Of a DNA stretch of 64,000 nt, positions 17,606-25,949 are shown in pieces. Origin of the DNA: Candidatus Obscuribacterales bacterium (GTDB lineage Bacteria; Cyanobacteriota; Vampirovibrionia; Obscuribacterales; Obscuribacteraceae); contig JAHBVO010000001.1 in NCBI GenBank assembly GCA_019637435.1, forward strand, positions 372,001 through 436,000, read 5' to 3'. The notes beneath the pieces were generated by a model, which had not been told where the DNA came from, made no database searches, and was given only the letters and a program-made list of their open reading frames with translations. A program made the translations under genes and the position numbers. Each line of letters begins with the position of its first letter. Position 1 is the stretch's first letter.

Positions 17606-17633
17606 TTAGTGGCGATAGTAGAGTCGCTACTAA
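17606..17633 (-). terminator. Probable terminator hairpin after the DUF2625 gene
   Basis: A 10-bp stem (17606-17615 with 17624-17633, one G-U pair) with an 8-base loop, just past the stop of the minus-strand gene at 17638. There is no strong T tract. Confidence 0.4.
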
Positions 17634-17637
17634 TTTA

Positions 17638-18381
17638 CTAAACTAATGGTGGTCCGGATGGGTTTTCATCTGGTCCTTCGACCGCATCAGGGTCTAGTTC
17701 TCCGTTTTTACCATCCAGCTGTCCCGGCAGGTGAAAAACGTGGAAATCGTACAGCTCGTAAACGCTTACTGAAGTTCTTCTGCGAGCATCAATTGGGTCT
17801 AGCTCTGGCTCTAACGTGAAAGCAAGTGGCGGCACGATCGAAATCGCGTCGTCGCCGTTGAGAAGGGAAACTTCATCCTGCCAGTTTTGCCAACGCATCG
17901 ATTGATAGTACTTGTGCAAATCACCGTTTAAACAGAAATCGATGAAGTCGGTGTAGCCCTGGTCCGTATCTTCCCATTCAAGCGTGTCCGGCGCAAAGTA
18001 GAAAACGCTTTCCGCGTTGCCCAGGCTTCCAGAATCGAGTGCATAGAAGCCACCAATTGCGTCGTCAGCGATAAGGTAGAACGGGTAATCGGTTTCATCC
18101 TCACCCCAGACCGCTTGATTCCATTCAGTAACAGAACGGGGTAAGCGTGGATGTCCTGAACCCAGGATACGCACCCAACCATGGTCGACCAGGATGCCGC
18201 CGGTTTCATACGCGATTGCACCGAGAGTCGAGTGAGTTGAAACCTGCAAGTCGAGCAATGTATCGGTCCGTGCCGGCTCCGAAGGCGGTAGCACCTCCAC
18301 GTGGTTGACGGCGTCATTGATCCACTGCGTGATTAATGGCCAAGCCGGATCTTCTTTGTCCAGGAGTTCTTCTAAATCCAA
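17638..18381 (-). CDS. DUF2625 family protein
   Basis: A 247-residue protein whose first ~215 residues follow the DUF2625 pattern as I remember it: LLDKEDPAWPLITQWI at the start, ETGGILVDHGWVRILGSG, FLIADDAIGGFYALDSGSLG-like strands and YFAPDTLEWEDTDQGYTDFIDFCLNGDL. The function of the family is not established. The last ~35 residues are Pro/Asp/Gly rich. The start is three bases downstream of the malate synthase stop, so the two are cotranscribed, though a metabolic role is not obvious. Confidence 0.65.
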   Translation of the reverse strand: MDLEELLDKEDPAWPLITQWINDAVNHVEVLPPSEPARTDTLLDLQVSTHSTLGAIAYETGGILVDHGWVRILGSGHPRLPRSVTEWNQAVWGEDETDYPFYLIADDAIGGFYALDSGSLGNAESVFYFAPDTLEWEDTDQGYTDFIDFCLNGDLHKYYQSMRWQNWQDEVSLLNGDDAISIVPPLAFTLEPELDPIDARRRTSVSVYELYDFHVFHLPGQLDGKNGELDPDAVEGPDENPSGPPLV

Positions 18382-18384
18382 TTT

Positions 18385-19968
18385 TTATTCTCTATCGAGG
18401 TATTCGTACGCTTTGATCGTGAGGAAGTCGATGAAATCTTCGCTTTCAACGAGGAAGTCTAGTATCTCGGCAGCTTCTTTGTATCTGCCGGCACCACCTG
18501 CGGTGAGTGCCTTCATTTCTTTGTCGCGGGTTTCGCGATAGAGCTCTTTAGTGACCGGCCGTCCATCATCGAGCTTCGCGCCGAGCTTAATCCATTGCCA
18601 GAGCTGCGCTCGCGATATCTCCGCCGTCGCCGCGTCTTCCATCAGATTGTGGATTGCTGCGGCACCGACTCCTCGCAACCATGATTCGATGTATTGCAAT
18701 GCAACATTGACGTTGTTTGCAACTCCTGCTTCAGTGATTTTTCCGCCATCGATGGAAACATCGAGAAGCTCTTTGGCGCTCACGCTCACATCGAGTTGCT
18801 TCTCTTTCTGGTTCGGTTTGTCTCCAAAGGTTTTGTCGAAGACCTCTTTTGCAATCGGCACCAGGTCAGGGTGAGCAACCCAGGTTCCATCAAAGCCTGT
18901 TGATACTTCCAACTCTTTATCGTCGCGAACCTTGGTCAGAGCGACCTCATTAATTGCCGGATCTCTGCGGCTGGGGATAAATGCCGCCATTCCGCCCATC
19001 GCGTGCGCACCGCGTTTATGACAGGTTTTCACCAGCAACTGACAATACGCTCGCATGAATGGAACGCGCATAGTCACCTGTGCGCGATCGGGAAACAAGA
19101 AATCCTTGTCGCTCGAAAACTTTTTGATAGTGCTGAATATATAGTCCCAGCGCCCGGCATTGAGAGCCGACATGTGCTCGCGAAGCTCGTAGAGAATTTC
19201 TTCCATTTCGAGGGAAGCGAGGATAGTTTCAATTAAAACGGTGGCGCGAATGGTGCCTCTGGAAATGTTTAGCGCATCCTGTGCATGGTTGAAAACGTCG
19301 TTCCAGAGCCGCGCTTCCAGGTGGCTTTCCAGTTTTGGCAGGTAGAAATAGGGACCGGTTCCACGTTTCACTGTCTCATCGGCATTATGGAAAAAGTACA
19401 AGCCGAAGTCGAACAAACTGCCTGAAACCGGCTCACTATCGACGAGCACATGGCTTTCTTCCAGATGCCAACCGCGTGGTCTGACGATTAGCGTCGCCAG
19501 TTTATCCTTCAAACTGTATGATTTGCCTTCTGGTGATTCGAATTTCAAAGATCTGCGGACGGCGTCTCTGAGCGCTATCTGACCGCCAACAACATTCTCC
19601 CAGCTCGGTGACAAAGCGTCTTCCAAATCTGCCATGAACACATTAGCGCCAGAGTTCAAGGCGTTGATCATCATTTTCGCCTCCGCCGGTCCCGTGATCT
19701 CTACGCGGCGGTCGAGTAGGTCTTCTGGTGCATCAGCGACTTTCCAGTCACTATTGCGGATGGAAGCGGTTTCGGGCAAAAAGTCAGGATATTTTCCGGA
19801 GCTGATTTCTTGCTGGCGCTGTACGCGCTTCTTCAGCAGTTCTTTACGAGTTGGATTAAACTTCTTGTGCAACTCCGCAATAAAGGCGAGTGCTTCCGGA
19901 GTCAATATCTCATCGAATCCGGGCTTAAGTTTGCCAAGGACTTCTACTTGTCCAACTGCTTGCGTCAT
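18385..19968 (-). CDS. aceB: Malate synthase A
   Basis: Condenses glyoxylate with acetyl-CoA to malate. The protein is 527 residues, the usual length for isoform A. It carries [29 protein letters not shown] with the Mg2+/glyoxylate acid residues, [23 protein letters not shown] with the catalytic region, and the [20 protein letters not shown] stretch near the C-terminus. The start is placed at ATG 19968 ([10 protein letters not shown]) after CGGAGAAA. No isocitrate lyase is nearby. Ureidoglycolate lyase and the urate genes flank it on both sides, so here it most likely consumes glyoxylate from purine breakdown. Confidence 0.95.
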   Translation of the reverse strand: MTQAVGQVEVLGKLKPGFDEILTPEALAFIAELHKKFNPTRKELLKKRVQRQQEISSGKYPDFLPETASIRNSDWKVADAPEDLLDRRVEITGPAEAKMMINALNSGANVFMADLEDALSPSWENVVGGQIALRDAVRRSLKFESPEGKSYSLKDKLATLIVRPRGWHLEESHVLVDSEPVSGSLFDFGLYFFHNADETVKRGTGPYFYLPKLESHLEARLWNDVFNHAQDALNISRGTIRATVLIETILASLEMEEILYELREHMSALNAGRWDYIFSTIKKFSSDKDFLFPDRAQVTMRVPFMRAYCQLLVKTCHKRGAHAMGGMAAFIPSRRDPAINEVALTKVRDDKELEVSTGFDGTWVAHPDLVPIAKEVFDKTFGDKPNQKEKQLDVSVSAKELLDVSIDGGKITEAGVANNVNVALQYIESWLRGVGAAAIHNLMEDAATAEISRAQLWQWIKLGAKLDDGRPVTKELYRETRDKEMKALTAGGAGRYKEAAEILDFLVESEDFIDFLTIKAYEYLDRE

Positions 19969-20212
19969 AAAATTTCTCCGGCTTGAAAGCGCTTGCGCTT
20001 GCCCGACTAATCTAAACAATCGGTAAACGGTGCTAAGTCTTTAAAATTCTTGCGAATCTTCCAACTAATGACTTCCGGTCCGCGATTGAAAAGACAGTTA
20101 TACACTGCTGAGGCGCACCGTTTCAATCGAACGGTGTTTTTGAGTGTTAGTTCAAAGTGGTCAAGAGCTGATTTCTTGTACACTATCACCTGCACACCAG
20201 GAGGAACAATTA

Positions 20213-20422
20213 ATGGGTAAGGTAGACGAGGACGCGCCGTCGGCATTGTTGATCGAATTCAAGACTCGCGACGGCGAAGTCTGGGGCACGTTGACCGCAG
20301 ATGCTCGCGAATTCAAGACTGGTTCGAAAGGATTCTATGCCAACGGAAAATTGAAAAATCCCAAGAACGGCATGCCGTACCAAGTTGGCACCAACATCAT
20401 CCTGGTTGGCAGCAAAGATTAG
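20213..20422 (+). CDS. Small conserved-looking protein upstream of ureidoglycolate lyase (69 aa)
   Basis: Not recognised. The ATG at 20213 has a textbook AGGAGG site at the right distance. The sequence is compact and strand-rich (SALLIEFKTRDGEVWGTLTADAREF...GMPYQVGTNIILVGSK), looking like a small beta-barrel or OB-type domain. The stop is two bases before the GTG of the ureidoglycolate lyase gene, so the two are almost certainly one transcript and probably coupled in translation. Confidence 0.65.
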   Translation: MGKVDEDAPSALLIEFKTRDGEVWGTLTADAREFKTGSKGFYANGKLKNPKNGMPYQVGTNIILVGSKD

Positions 20423-20423
20423 T

Positions 20424-20933
20424 GTGACGCGACGGCAGTTTTCGATCGAGCCAATCAACCGCGAGGCTTATGCGCCTTACGGAAGTGTGATTGCAGCAGA
20501 CGAAGAACTGCCGTTCAAGTTTGCCAACATGAAGACCGCAAAACGGTTCAACCACCTTGCCGATGTGGTGAATCTTAGACCGGAGAGCGCGAAGCTCAAC
20601 TTGTGTGTTTTTCGCTGCAGTGCGTTGCAACGACTGCCGTTTGAAATCAAGCTACTCGAGCGCCACGAATTTTCCACGCAGGTTTTTATGCCTATTAGTA
20701 GTGGTGCACGCTATCTTGTCATCGTTAGCCTCGGAGACGACGAGCCCGACTTATCGACGCTCAAAGCCTTTGAAGTTACCAATCCGCAAGGGATTTCATA
20801 TCACCCCGGCGTTTGGCATTATCCGATGACCGCGCTCGATAATCAGATCGATTTTGCGTGTCTTGTCCACGAGGACGGAAGCAAGAGCGATTGTGAGATC
20901 TATGCGTTTTCCGAGCCGGTTTCAATCGGTTGA
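20424..20933 (+). CDS. allA: Ureidoglycolate lyase
   Basis: Splits ureidoglycolate into glyoxylate and urea, the last step of the urate route before malate synthase. The protein is 169 residues with the cupin-like AllA pattern: FSTQVFMPISSGARYLVIVSLG, GISYHPGVWHYPMTAL and a C-terminal catalytic strand region. The GTG at 20424 directly follows the stop of the 69-residue gene and is preferred over an in-frame ATG at 20385 inside that gene. The gene is transcribed away from malate synthase, with about 245 bases between their divergent starts. Confidence 0.9.
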   Translation: MTRRQFSIEPINREAYAPYGSVIAADEELPFKFANMKTAKRFNHLADVVNLRPESAKLNLCVFRCSALQRLPFEIKLLERHEFSTQVFMPISSGARYLVIVSLGDDEPDLSTLKAFEVTNPQGISYHPGVWHYPMTALDNQIDFACLVHEDGSKSDCEIYAFSEPVSIG

Positions 20934-20946
20934 GTTTCGTTCTAGG

Positions 20947-22194
20947 TTAGTTTTTTAACGCAGGTAGAATCACTGTAAATTGGCTGCCTTTGCCGGGACT
21001 GCTATCGACTAGAACCTTTCCCGAGAGCGTTTCAACAAGCGCTTTTACGATTGATAAACCTAGACCGGAACCTCCTGAAGAACGGTCGCGCGATTTGTCG
21101 ACCCGGTAAAATCGTTCGAAAATGTGCGGAAGGCACTCGGGTGGGATTCCTATGCCGGTGTCCTTAACGATCAAACGGACTTCGCCGGATATCGCGTTGT
21201 TCACGCAGCCTACCGCCACTATTCCACCTGGATGAGTGTACTTGAGAGCGTTCTCGAGCAAGTTTGAAAGTATTCCTCTCAGGGTTTCCTCGTTCGTTTT
21301 TATTCTTGCCACTTCGAGCAATTCTGTTTTCAACAGAACGTCTTTCGCTTCGAATCGCTCTGAGAACTCGGCCGTGAGTGACTCTACAACAGACTTGATT
21401 TCTGTTATAGACTCGGTCGTTTGCTTCGTTTTGCTGTCAAGTTCCGCAAGCAGCATGAGGTCTTTTACGATATAACCCATTCGTTCTGCCGAACTCGAGA
21501 TTATTTGTAAGTCTTCTTCAAACAAGTTTCCTTGCTTATTCAGCTTTCGCTCCAGCGATTGTGCTCGTGCCTGAATTATCGAAGCAGGCGTGTTCAGTTC
21601 GTGTCCGGCATCGGCTACGAATCGCTGAAGCGTGGCAACAAGTTGCTCAATCGGCTTAACAGCTATGTTTGAAACAGTTTTTCCTATTTGAGCGAAACCT
21701 AAAATTACAAATGGGCTCATCGCTGCCATCGTCAGTATAAATTCGGTGATTGCTTCTGTTCGCGTTTTAGTTGGCAGCTGTAACTGTAGATATCCGACCG
21801 GTTTGTTATCATGCAAAAGCTGTCCCTGGCGAACCCGCATCTGTTGCCCGTTCTCCGTGACTTCGTTTAACTGTTTGATAAGTCTAGGAATGCCATCCGG
21901 ACCGTAGTGTTCGAGTAAATGACCATTGAGGTCAAAAAGTTGCATCGTGATGATTGATCTTGCAGGTTCCGTCTCGACCACTCTGAGCCAATCTCGAAAG
22001 GTCGGATTCTTTCCCGAAACATCTATAGCGTGGCCTATCTGAGAGGCTACGATTCGTAGTTCTTCGTCCATTGAATGCGTTTTGTTTGTGTAAATGAAGA
22101 GAGCACCAACACAAGAGCAGGTCAGATACACCAGTAAGGACAAGCTTAAAAACCACAAGACAATCTGTCGCTGAAAGCTTTTAAACATGCGCAT
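20947..22194 (-). CDS. Sensor histidine kinase
   Basis: A 415-residue membrane kinase. TM1 is at about residues 10-35 and TM2 at about 150-170, bracketing a ~110-residue extracytoplasmic sensor. The HisKA domain has phospho-acceptor His198 in AGHELNTPAS. The HATPase domain carries the N box (LLENALKYTHPGG), G1 (DTGIGIPPE), F (FERFYRVDKSRDRSSGG) and G2 (GSGLGLSIVK) boxes. The start overlaps the regulator gene by 14 bases, the usual coupled pair. The signal is unknown. Position near urate and proline genes is not enough to assign one. Confidence 0.92.
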   Translation of the reverse strand: MRMFKSFQRQIVLWFLSLSLLVYLTCSCVGALFIYTNKTHSMDEELRIVASQIGHAIDVSGKNPTFRDWLRVVETEPARSIITMQLFDLNGHLLEHYGPDGIPRLIKQLNEVTENGQQMRVRQGQLLHDNKPVGYLQLQLPTKTRTEAITEFILTMAAMSPFVILGFAQIGKTVSNIAVKPIEQLVATLQRFVADAGHELNTPASIIQARAQSLERKLNKQGNLFEEDLQIISSSAERMGYIVKDLMLLAELDSKTKQTTESITEIKSVVESLTAEFSERFEAKDVLLKTELLEVARIKTNEETLRGILSNLLENALKYTHPGGIVAVGCVNNAISGEVRLIVKDTGIGIPPECLPHIFERFYRVDKSRDRSSGGSGLGLSIVKALVETLSGKVLVDSSPGKGSQFTVILPALKN

Positions 22195-22867
22195 TGGGCT
22201 CCTCTATTCGGTAACCCATTGCGTGAATATTTACTATCAGAGATGTTTCACCGGGAGAGTCGATTTTTTTTCGTAAAGCCTTCACGTGAGAACGCACCGT
22301 ATCTGGTGCTATGCTCGAATCCGGTCCCCAGACGTGGTCTATGATTTCTTCGGTGGAAAGCACGATGCCTTTATGGCGCATCAAAACCTCCAGAAGTATA
22401 AACTCCTTCGGTAAGAGTTTGAGCACCGTGGTGCCTTTGATGACTGTTCGCGTGTTCAAGTCGAGCCTCAAGTCACCGCATTCAATTGTCGTCTTCGGAG
22501 TGGTCTGCGGACGCCGAAGCAGGGCGCGAACACGCGCCGACAGCTCTCGCATGTTGAACGGTTTCGTCAAATAGTCGTCGGCTCCACTGTCCAGGCCTTC
22601 TTCCTTTGCTGCCATCGTACTTTTCGCTGTGAGAATCAAAATCGGCGTTTTTCCACCCGCTTCTCGAAATCGTTTGCAGATGCTGATTCCATCAAGACCC
22701 GGCAACATCCAGTCTAAAATAAGTAGCTCGAACGGTTTTTCTAAAATCGTCTCCAGGGCCGCTTTGCCGTCGCTGATAACGGTGACCACGTAGAGCTCCT
22801 CTTCGAGCCATTCTTTAATGGCCCCGGATAGTCCGTGCTCATCTTCGACTATGAGAATTCTGGACAT
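22181..22867 (-). CDS. OmpR/PhoB-family response regulator
   Basis: A 228-residue two-domain regulator. The receiver has acidic pocket ED (9-10), phospho-acceptor Asp52 in LILDWMLPG, the switch Thr in ILTAKS and Lys in DYLTKPF. The winged-helix DNA-binding domain occupies about residues 130-222, with LLPKEFILLEVLMRHKG and DTVRSHVKALRKKI. It is transcribed first, with the kinase overlapping by 14 bases. Direct hexamer repeats about 80 bases upstream may be its own binding site. Confidence 0.93.
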   Translation of the reverse strand: MSRILIVEDEHGLSGAIKEWLEEELYVVTVISDGKAALETILEKPFELLILDWMLPGLDGISICKRFREAGGKTPILILTAKSTMAAKEEGLDSGADDYLTKPFNMRELSARVRALLRRPQTTPKTTIECGDLRLDLNTRTVIKGTTVLKLLPKEFILLEVLMRHKGIVLSTEEIIDHVWGPDSSIAPDTVRSHVKALRKKIDSPGETSLIVNIHAMGYRIEEPNAHV

Positions 22868-22947
22868 TTAAACCTCACTGGACTTGAACAGTATAGTTTG
22901 CAACGCGTAAAACGTTCGAGTTTAAACACAAAAAGCTCTGATTTGCG

Positions 22948-22964
22948 TTGCACGGAAATTGCAC
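22948..22964. promoter_or_regulatory. Direct repeat TTGCAC-N5-TTGCAC, candidate OmpR-type site
   Basis: Two exact TTGCAC hexamers spaced 11 bases start to start, the geometry used by OmpR/PhoB-family regulators bound head to tail. They lie between the response regulator (start 22867, minus) and the divergent unknown gene (start 23122, plus), so they could serve either. Confidence 0.4.
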
Positions 22965-23121
22965 ACATCACTACTTAGGCTTAGTTAGCGGAAGAGATTT
23001 AAGGTCCTGACAGTTCTCAGGCGAGTTCATGCAGCCACGCACTGTCAGAAGTCTTGGATATGCAGAGGAAATAGTTTCATGTCCCTCGAGGCTAGTAAGT
23101 TACCCCTGAGAAAGAAATTTG

Positions 23122-24618
23122 ATGCTTCGCCGAAACGTGTACAATCTCAGTGGTTGGCATGCCAGTGGGGCATTGGTGCGTCGTTGTATTGATCTAAGCA
23201 ATCCGCTAAGCACTTCCATTTTGTTGGTTGTGATCGTCATGCTGGGTTTGTTTCACCCGGCTCACGCCAATGAAAGTTTGGAGCGTCTCGATTCCTCTCC
23301 TTCAGCTGCTGATGCGACAAATACGATTGAATCGTTGTCCAACAGAATTCTTGCAAAACAGCTCGAATTTCTTCGGCTCGGGTTGCGACTCAAGCATCGT
23401 GGTGAGTCAAAAAATCTATGGAGAAACAGGCGTCAATCTTTTTTCGCCTTCACAAACAGCAGCCTTACCAGCATTGGTGCATTTATGGCCGCGACCGGTA
23501 GGTTGAAATATGCATCGCACCCTGAAGATGCTCCCAATAAAATTTTTGAGAATGCCACCATCGTCAGATTATTGGCAAACTCGATCAGTATTGGCGGAGT
23601 TCTCTTGGAAGTCGGCAACGACTCGATCGGTGTTTACAAAGACCATAAAGCTAAATTGAATTTGCGAGGTATCGGCAATCAAGCTGACGAAATACAACAA
23701 GAGGTTGTCTCTCTCGTGAAACAGCGAGCAGAAGCTTTGGCAAAGATTCAGCAGCCGGACCTGAAGCGGCTATACCAACTAGAAGAAAAGGTTCTTGCTG
23801 ATGTTCACGAGGCCGCGCTCGAGGAACTCGGAGCATTTTATTCCGAGGCGCAAGGAAAACGAGCTCGACGAATCACTCAGTTATCGATTATCTTTACCAG
23901 CAACTTCGTTTCCGGCGGTGGTTCTCTCTATTCCGGAATTATTGTGCCTCATCAGTTTAAGAACGATCCAGTACGTAGAACCAGATATGGTGGCGTTGGT
24001 GGAATTACTGATATAGCGACTGGCTCTGCGAACATTATGATGCCATTGCTGGCGTCGGGTTCTGAGATGGTTAAAAGGCGGAGTGCCAAAAAGGTTTTGT
24101 TTAAACAGTTGGGCTCTCCGAACTCACAAGATATAAAACAGTTGAAGAAAGACGAAGAAACACTCCGGGCCGCCGTCTCTTCATCGGATCCGGCAATCAG
24201 CGAGGGATTCGAGGCTCGCCGCAAAGTTATAGCATCGTTTCTGTCCGTTCTAAAAAGGCATCAGGAAATTAGCGAGAGGGAACGCCGACATGCGATTCAA
24301 AAAATGATCGTAAACGTGCTCGATTCCGGGGCTGATGCAAGTGGTGGCTTCAGCAAGGTTGTGAACGGCATTGGTGGCGCAGTCGGTGCCTATCGATATA
24401 CCTTCGATGCGAATAAACGTTTTCGAGTGCAGGGCGGCACTAACTTAGCCTATGGAATCGGCAATGCAATCGCCGTTGAAGAAGTGGTCCGAGGTCAAAT
24501 TCAGCTTGAGAGAAAGCACGCAAAGGACGAGCAAAAGCACGAACTTCTTACTCAAATTATGGACGACGAGATCGCTCAGATCGAAGATGCTCAGCGGCTT
24601 CTGCTCGCGACTGATTGA
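23122..24618 (+). CDS. Large exported or membrane-associated protein of unknown function
   Basis: Not recognised. It has about 498 residues. A hydrophobic segment near residues 32-50 (STSILLVVIVMLGLFHPAHA) ends in a likely signal-peptidase site. Then follow charged helical stretches with coiled-coil character (about 170-260 and 320-400), separated by glycine-rich hydrophobic segments (SIGGVLLEVGNDSIGV, TSNFVSGGGSLYSGI, GGVGGITDIATGSANIMM) that may insert into membranes. The start is at ATG 23122, though a TTG at 23119 adjoins. It is divergent from the two-component system. Confidence 0.65.
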   Translation: MLRRNVYNLSGWHASGALVRRCIDLSNPLSTSILLVVIVMLGLFHPAHANESLERLDSSPSAADATNTIESLSNRILAKQLEFLRLGLRLKHRGESKNLWRNRRQSFFAFTNSSLTSIGAFMAATGRLKYASHPEDAPNKIFENATIVRLLANSISIGGVLLEVGNDSIGVYKDHKAKLNLRGIGNQADEIQQEVVSLVKQRAEALAKIQQPDLKRLYQLEEKVLADVHEAALEELGAFYSEAQGKRARRITQLSIIFTSNFVSGGGSLYSGIIVPHQFKNDPVRRTRYGGVGGITDIATGSANIMMPLLASGSEMVKRRSAKKVLFKQLGSPNSQDIKQLKKDEETLRAAVSSSDPAISEGFEARRKVIASFLSVLKRHQEISERERRHAIQKMIVNVLDSGADASGGFSKVVNGIGGAVGAYRYTFDANKRFRVQGGTNLAYGIGNAIAVEEVVRGQIQLERKHAKDEQKHELLTQIMDDEIAQIEDAQRLLLATD

Positions 24619-24664
24619 GGTTCGCCCAAAGACGCAACCGTTTTTATGGAACCGGACTCGGGAC

Positions 24665-25741
24665 CTATTGCATCTTCAAGAAGTTCTTGATGCCGTAACC
24701 GATCATATTTGGGTTCTCTTTAAGTCGTCTTCTGCAATATGCGCCCGCTACTTTTCCTTCCCCGAACGGAAGGTATTTACGAACGACCACGCCGCTGCGC
24801 GAGAGTGCGCCTAGTTGCTCGGTGCTTGCTTGCGGGAAGTTTGTTTTATTGAAGTAAGTTCCCGTGATGAGCCCTTGCTGAACTTCGTCGCGCGGCACTC
24901 CGTGCAGATATTGTGTTTCAAATCTCTCGCGTGAAACCCCTTCTTTTAAAACGACCTTCGCGAAGAAATTCTTCAAACAGTCGAGATCGTGAGTGGCGAT
25001 TTCGACGTATGTTCCGCGCGCCAAAAGCTCCTGCGCATATGAGACGACCAGATCCTTCATCACAGGTTTGCTTGTGTGAGCGATGTCGGCTGGTTCGTTG
25101 TAAATTCCCAATACGAGCCGAACTCGCATTCTGTCATCAAATCTTTTGATATCATCGGCGGTTCTAAACATTCTTGTCTGAATGACCGTACCGATGTTGT
25201 CGTAACCCTGATTTACCAGTTCAAAGTAAGTATCGAGGTGGAAATCTGTCCAGCGATGATCTTCCGCTTCAAGCGTGACGTTGACGCCAAGCCGTTTTGC
25301 ATAATCGGTAACTTGCTTGATGCGGTCGAAACATTTGTCGAGGTTGGGATCGCTTAAGCCATTCCCTTTCGGAGCACTGGTCGCGAACATTGATGGCTTG
25401 AACGAGATTGTGATCTGTTCTTGCCTGGTGTTTACCGGCAACGGATTGCTTATGATCAAGTCAACGAGGTTTTTATACGCCTCGACCGATGCATCGCAAT
25501 CGGCGGCCGATTCCATGTCTTCGCCGAGAATGTCGAGCGTCGAGGTGTATCGGTCCTTGGAAAAAAGTTTGTGCGCGAGTTGAATCGCTTGTTCCGGTGA
25601 CTCCCCAGCCAGGTATGGCGAGGCGAGCATTAATACTAGTGAGACTGGGATCTTGTCGATCATGGAAGCTGGCGCTGCGACCTTTGGTATCTCCGGACGA
25701 GCTGCTGTGGGAGCTGTCTTCTCAGGCAATTTTACTGGCAT
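24665..25741 (-). CDS. Proline dehydrogenase
   Basis: A FAD enzyme oxidising L-proline to pyrroline-5-carboxylate, monofunctional here (358 aa) rather than the long PutA fusion. Recognised by the TIM-barrel landmarks YTSTLDILGEDMES, the TLEAEDH-like strand, the TRMFRTADD region, IATHDLDCL, QYLHGVPRDE and the C-terminal RKYLPFGEGKVAGAYCRRRLKENP, which contains the conserved arginines that bind proline. The N-terminal ~25 residues are a Pro/Ala-rich extension. The matching P5C dehydrogenase is not next to it. The gene fits a set of amino acid and nucleobase catabolism genes in this region. Confidence 0.9.
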   Translation of the reverse strand: MPVKLPEKTAPTAARPEIPKVAAPASMIDKIPVSLVLMLASPYLAGESPEQAIQLAHKLFSKDRYTSTLDILGEDMESAADCDASVEAYKNLVDLIISNPLPVNTRQEQITISFKPSMFATSAPKGNGLSDPNLDKCFDRIKQVTDYAKRLGVNVTLEAEDHRWTDFHLDTYFELVNQGYDNIGTVIQTRMFRTADDIKRFDDRMRVRLVLGIYNEPADIAHTSKPVMKDLVVSYAQELLARGTYVEIATHDLDCLKNFFAKVVLKEGVSRERFETQYLHGVPRDEVQQGLITGTYFNKTNFPQASTEQLGALSRSGVVVRKYLPFGEGKVAGAYCRRRLKENPNMIGYGIKNFLKMQ

Positions 25742-25949
25742 CGGGCACCTCGTGTAATAACCAGATATGTAATGCAGCTAAGGGAGTGAACTTCGATTTA
25801 GCCGACCTCTGCCATGAAACTCCCATGGCAATTCTAGCTTCATCCGGTCTCGGCGTTAATCCACCAATTCAGAAGAGGATGGGGAAAACCGCAATAGAAA
25901 CTTGGTGGGCATTATAGCCGCCGGCGCCAAACCTTGTGCGAACGATTTC

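Noticed and set aside
20007..20246. 79-residue minus-strand ORF between malate synthase and the 69-residue gene
   Set aside because: No ribosome site, composition unlike neighbours, and it overlaps a better supported plus-strand gene start.
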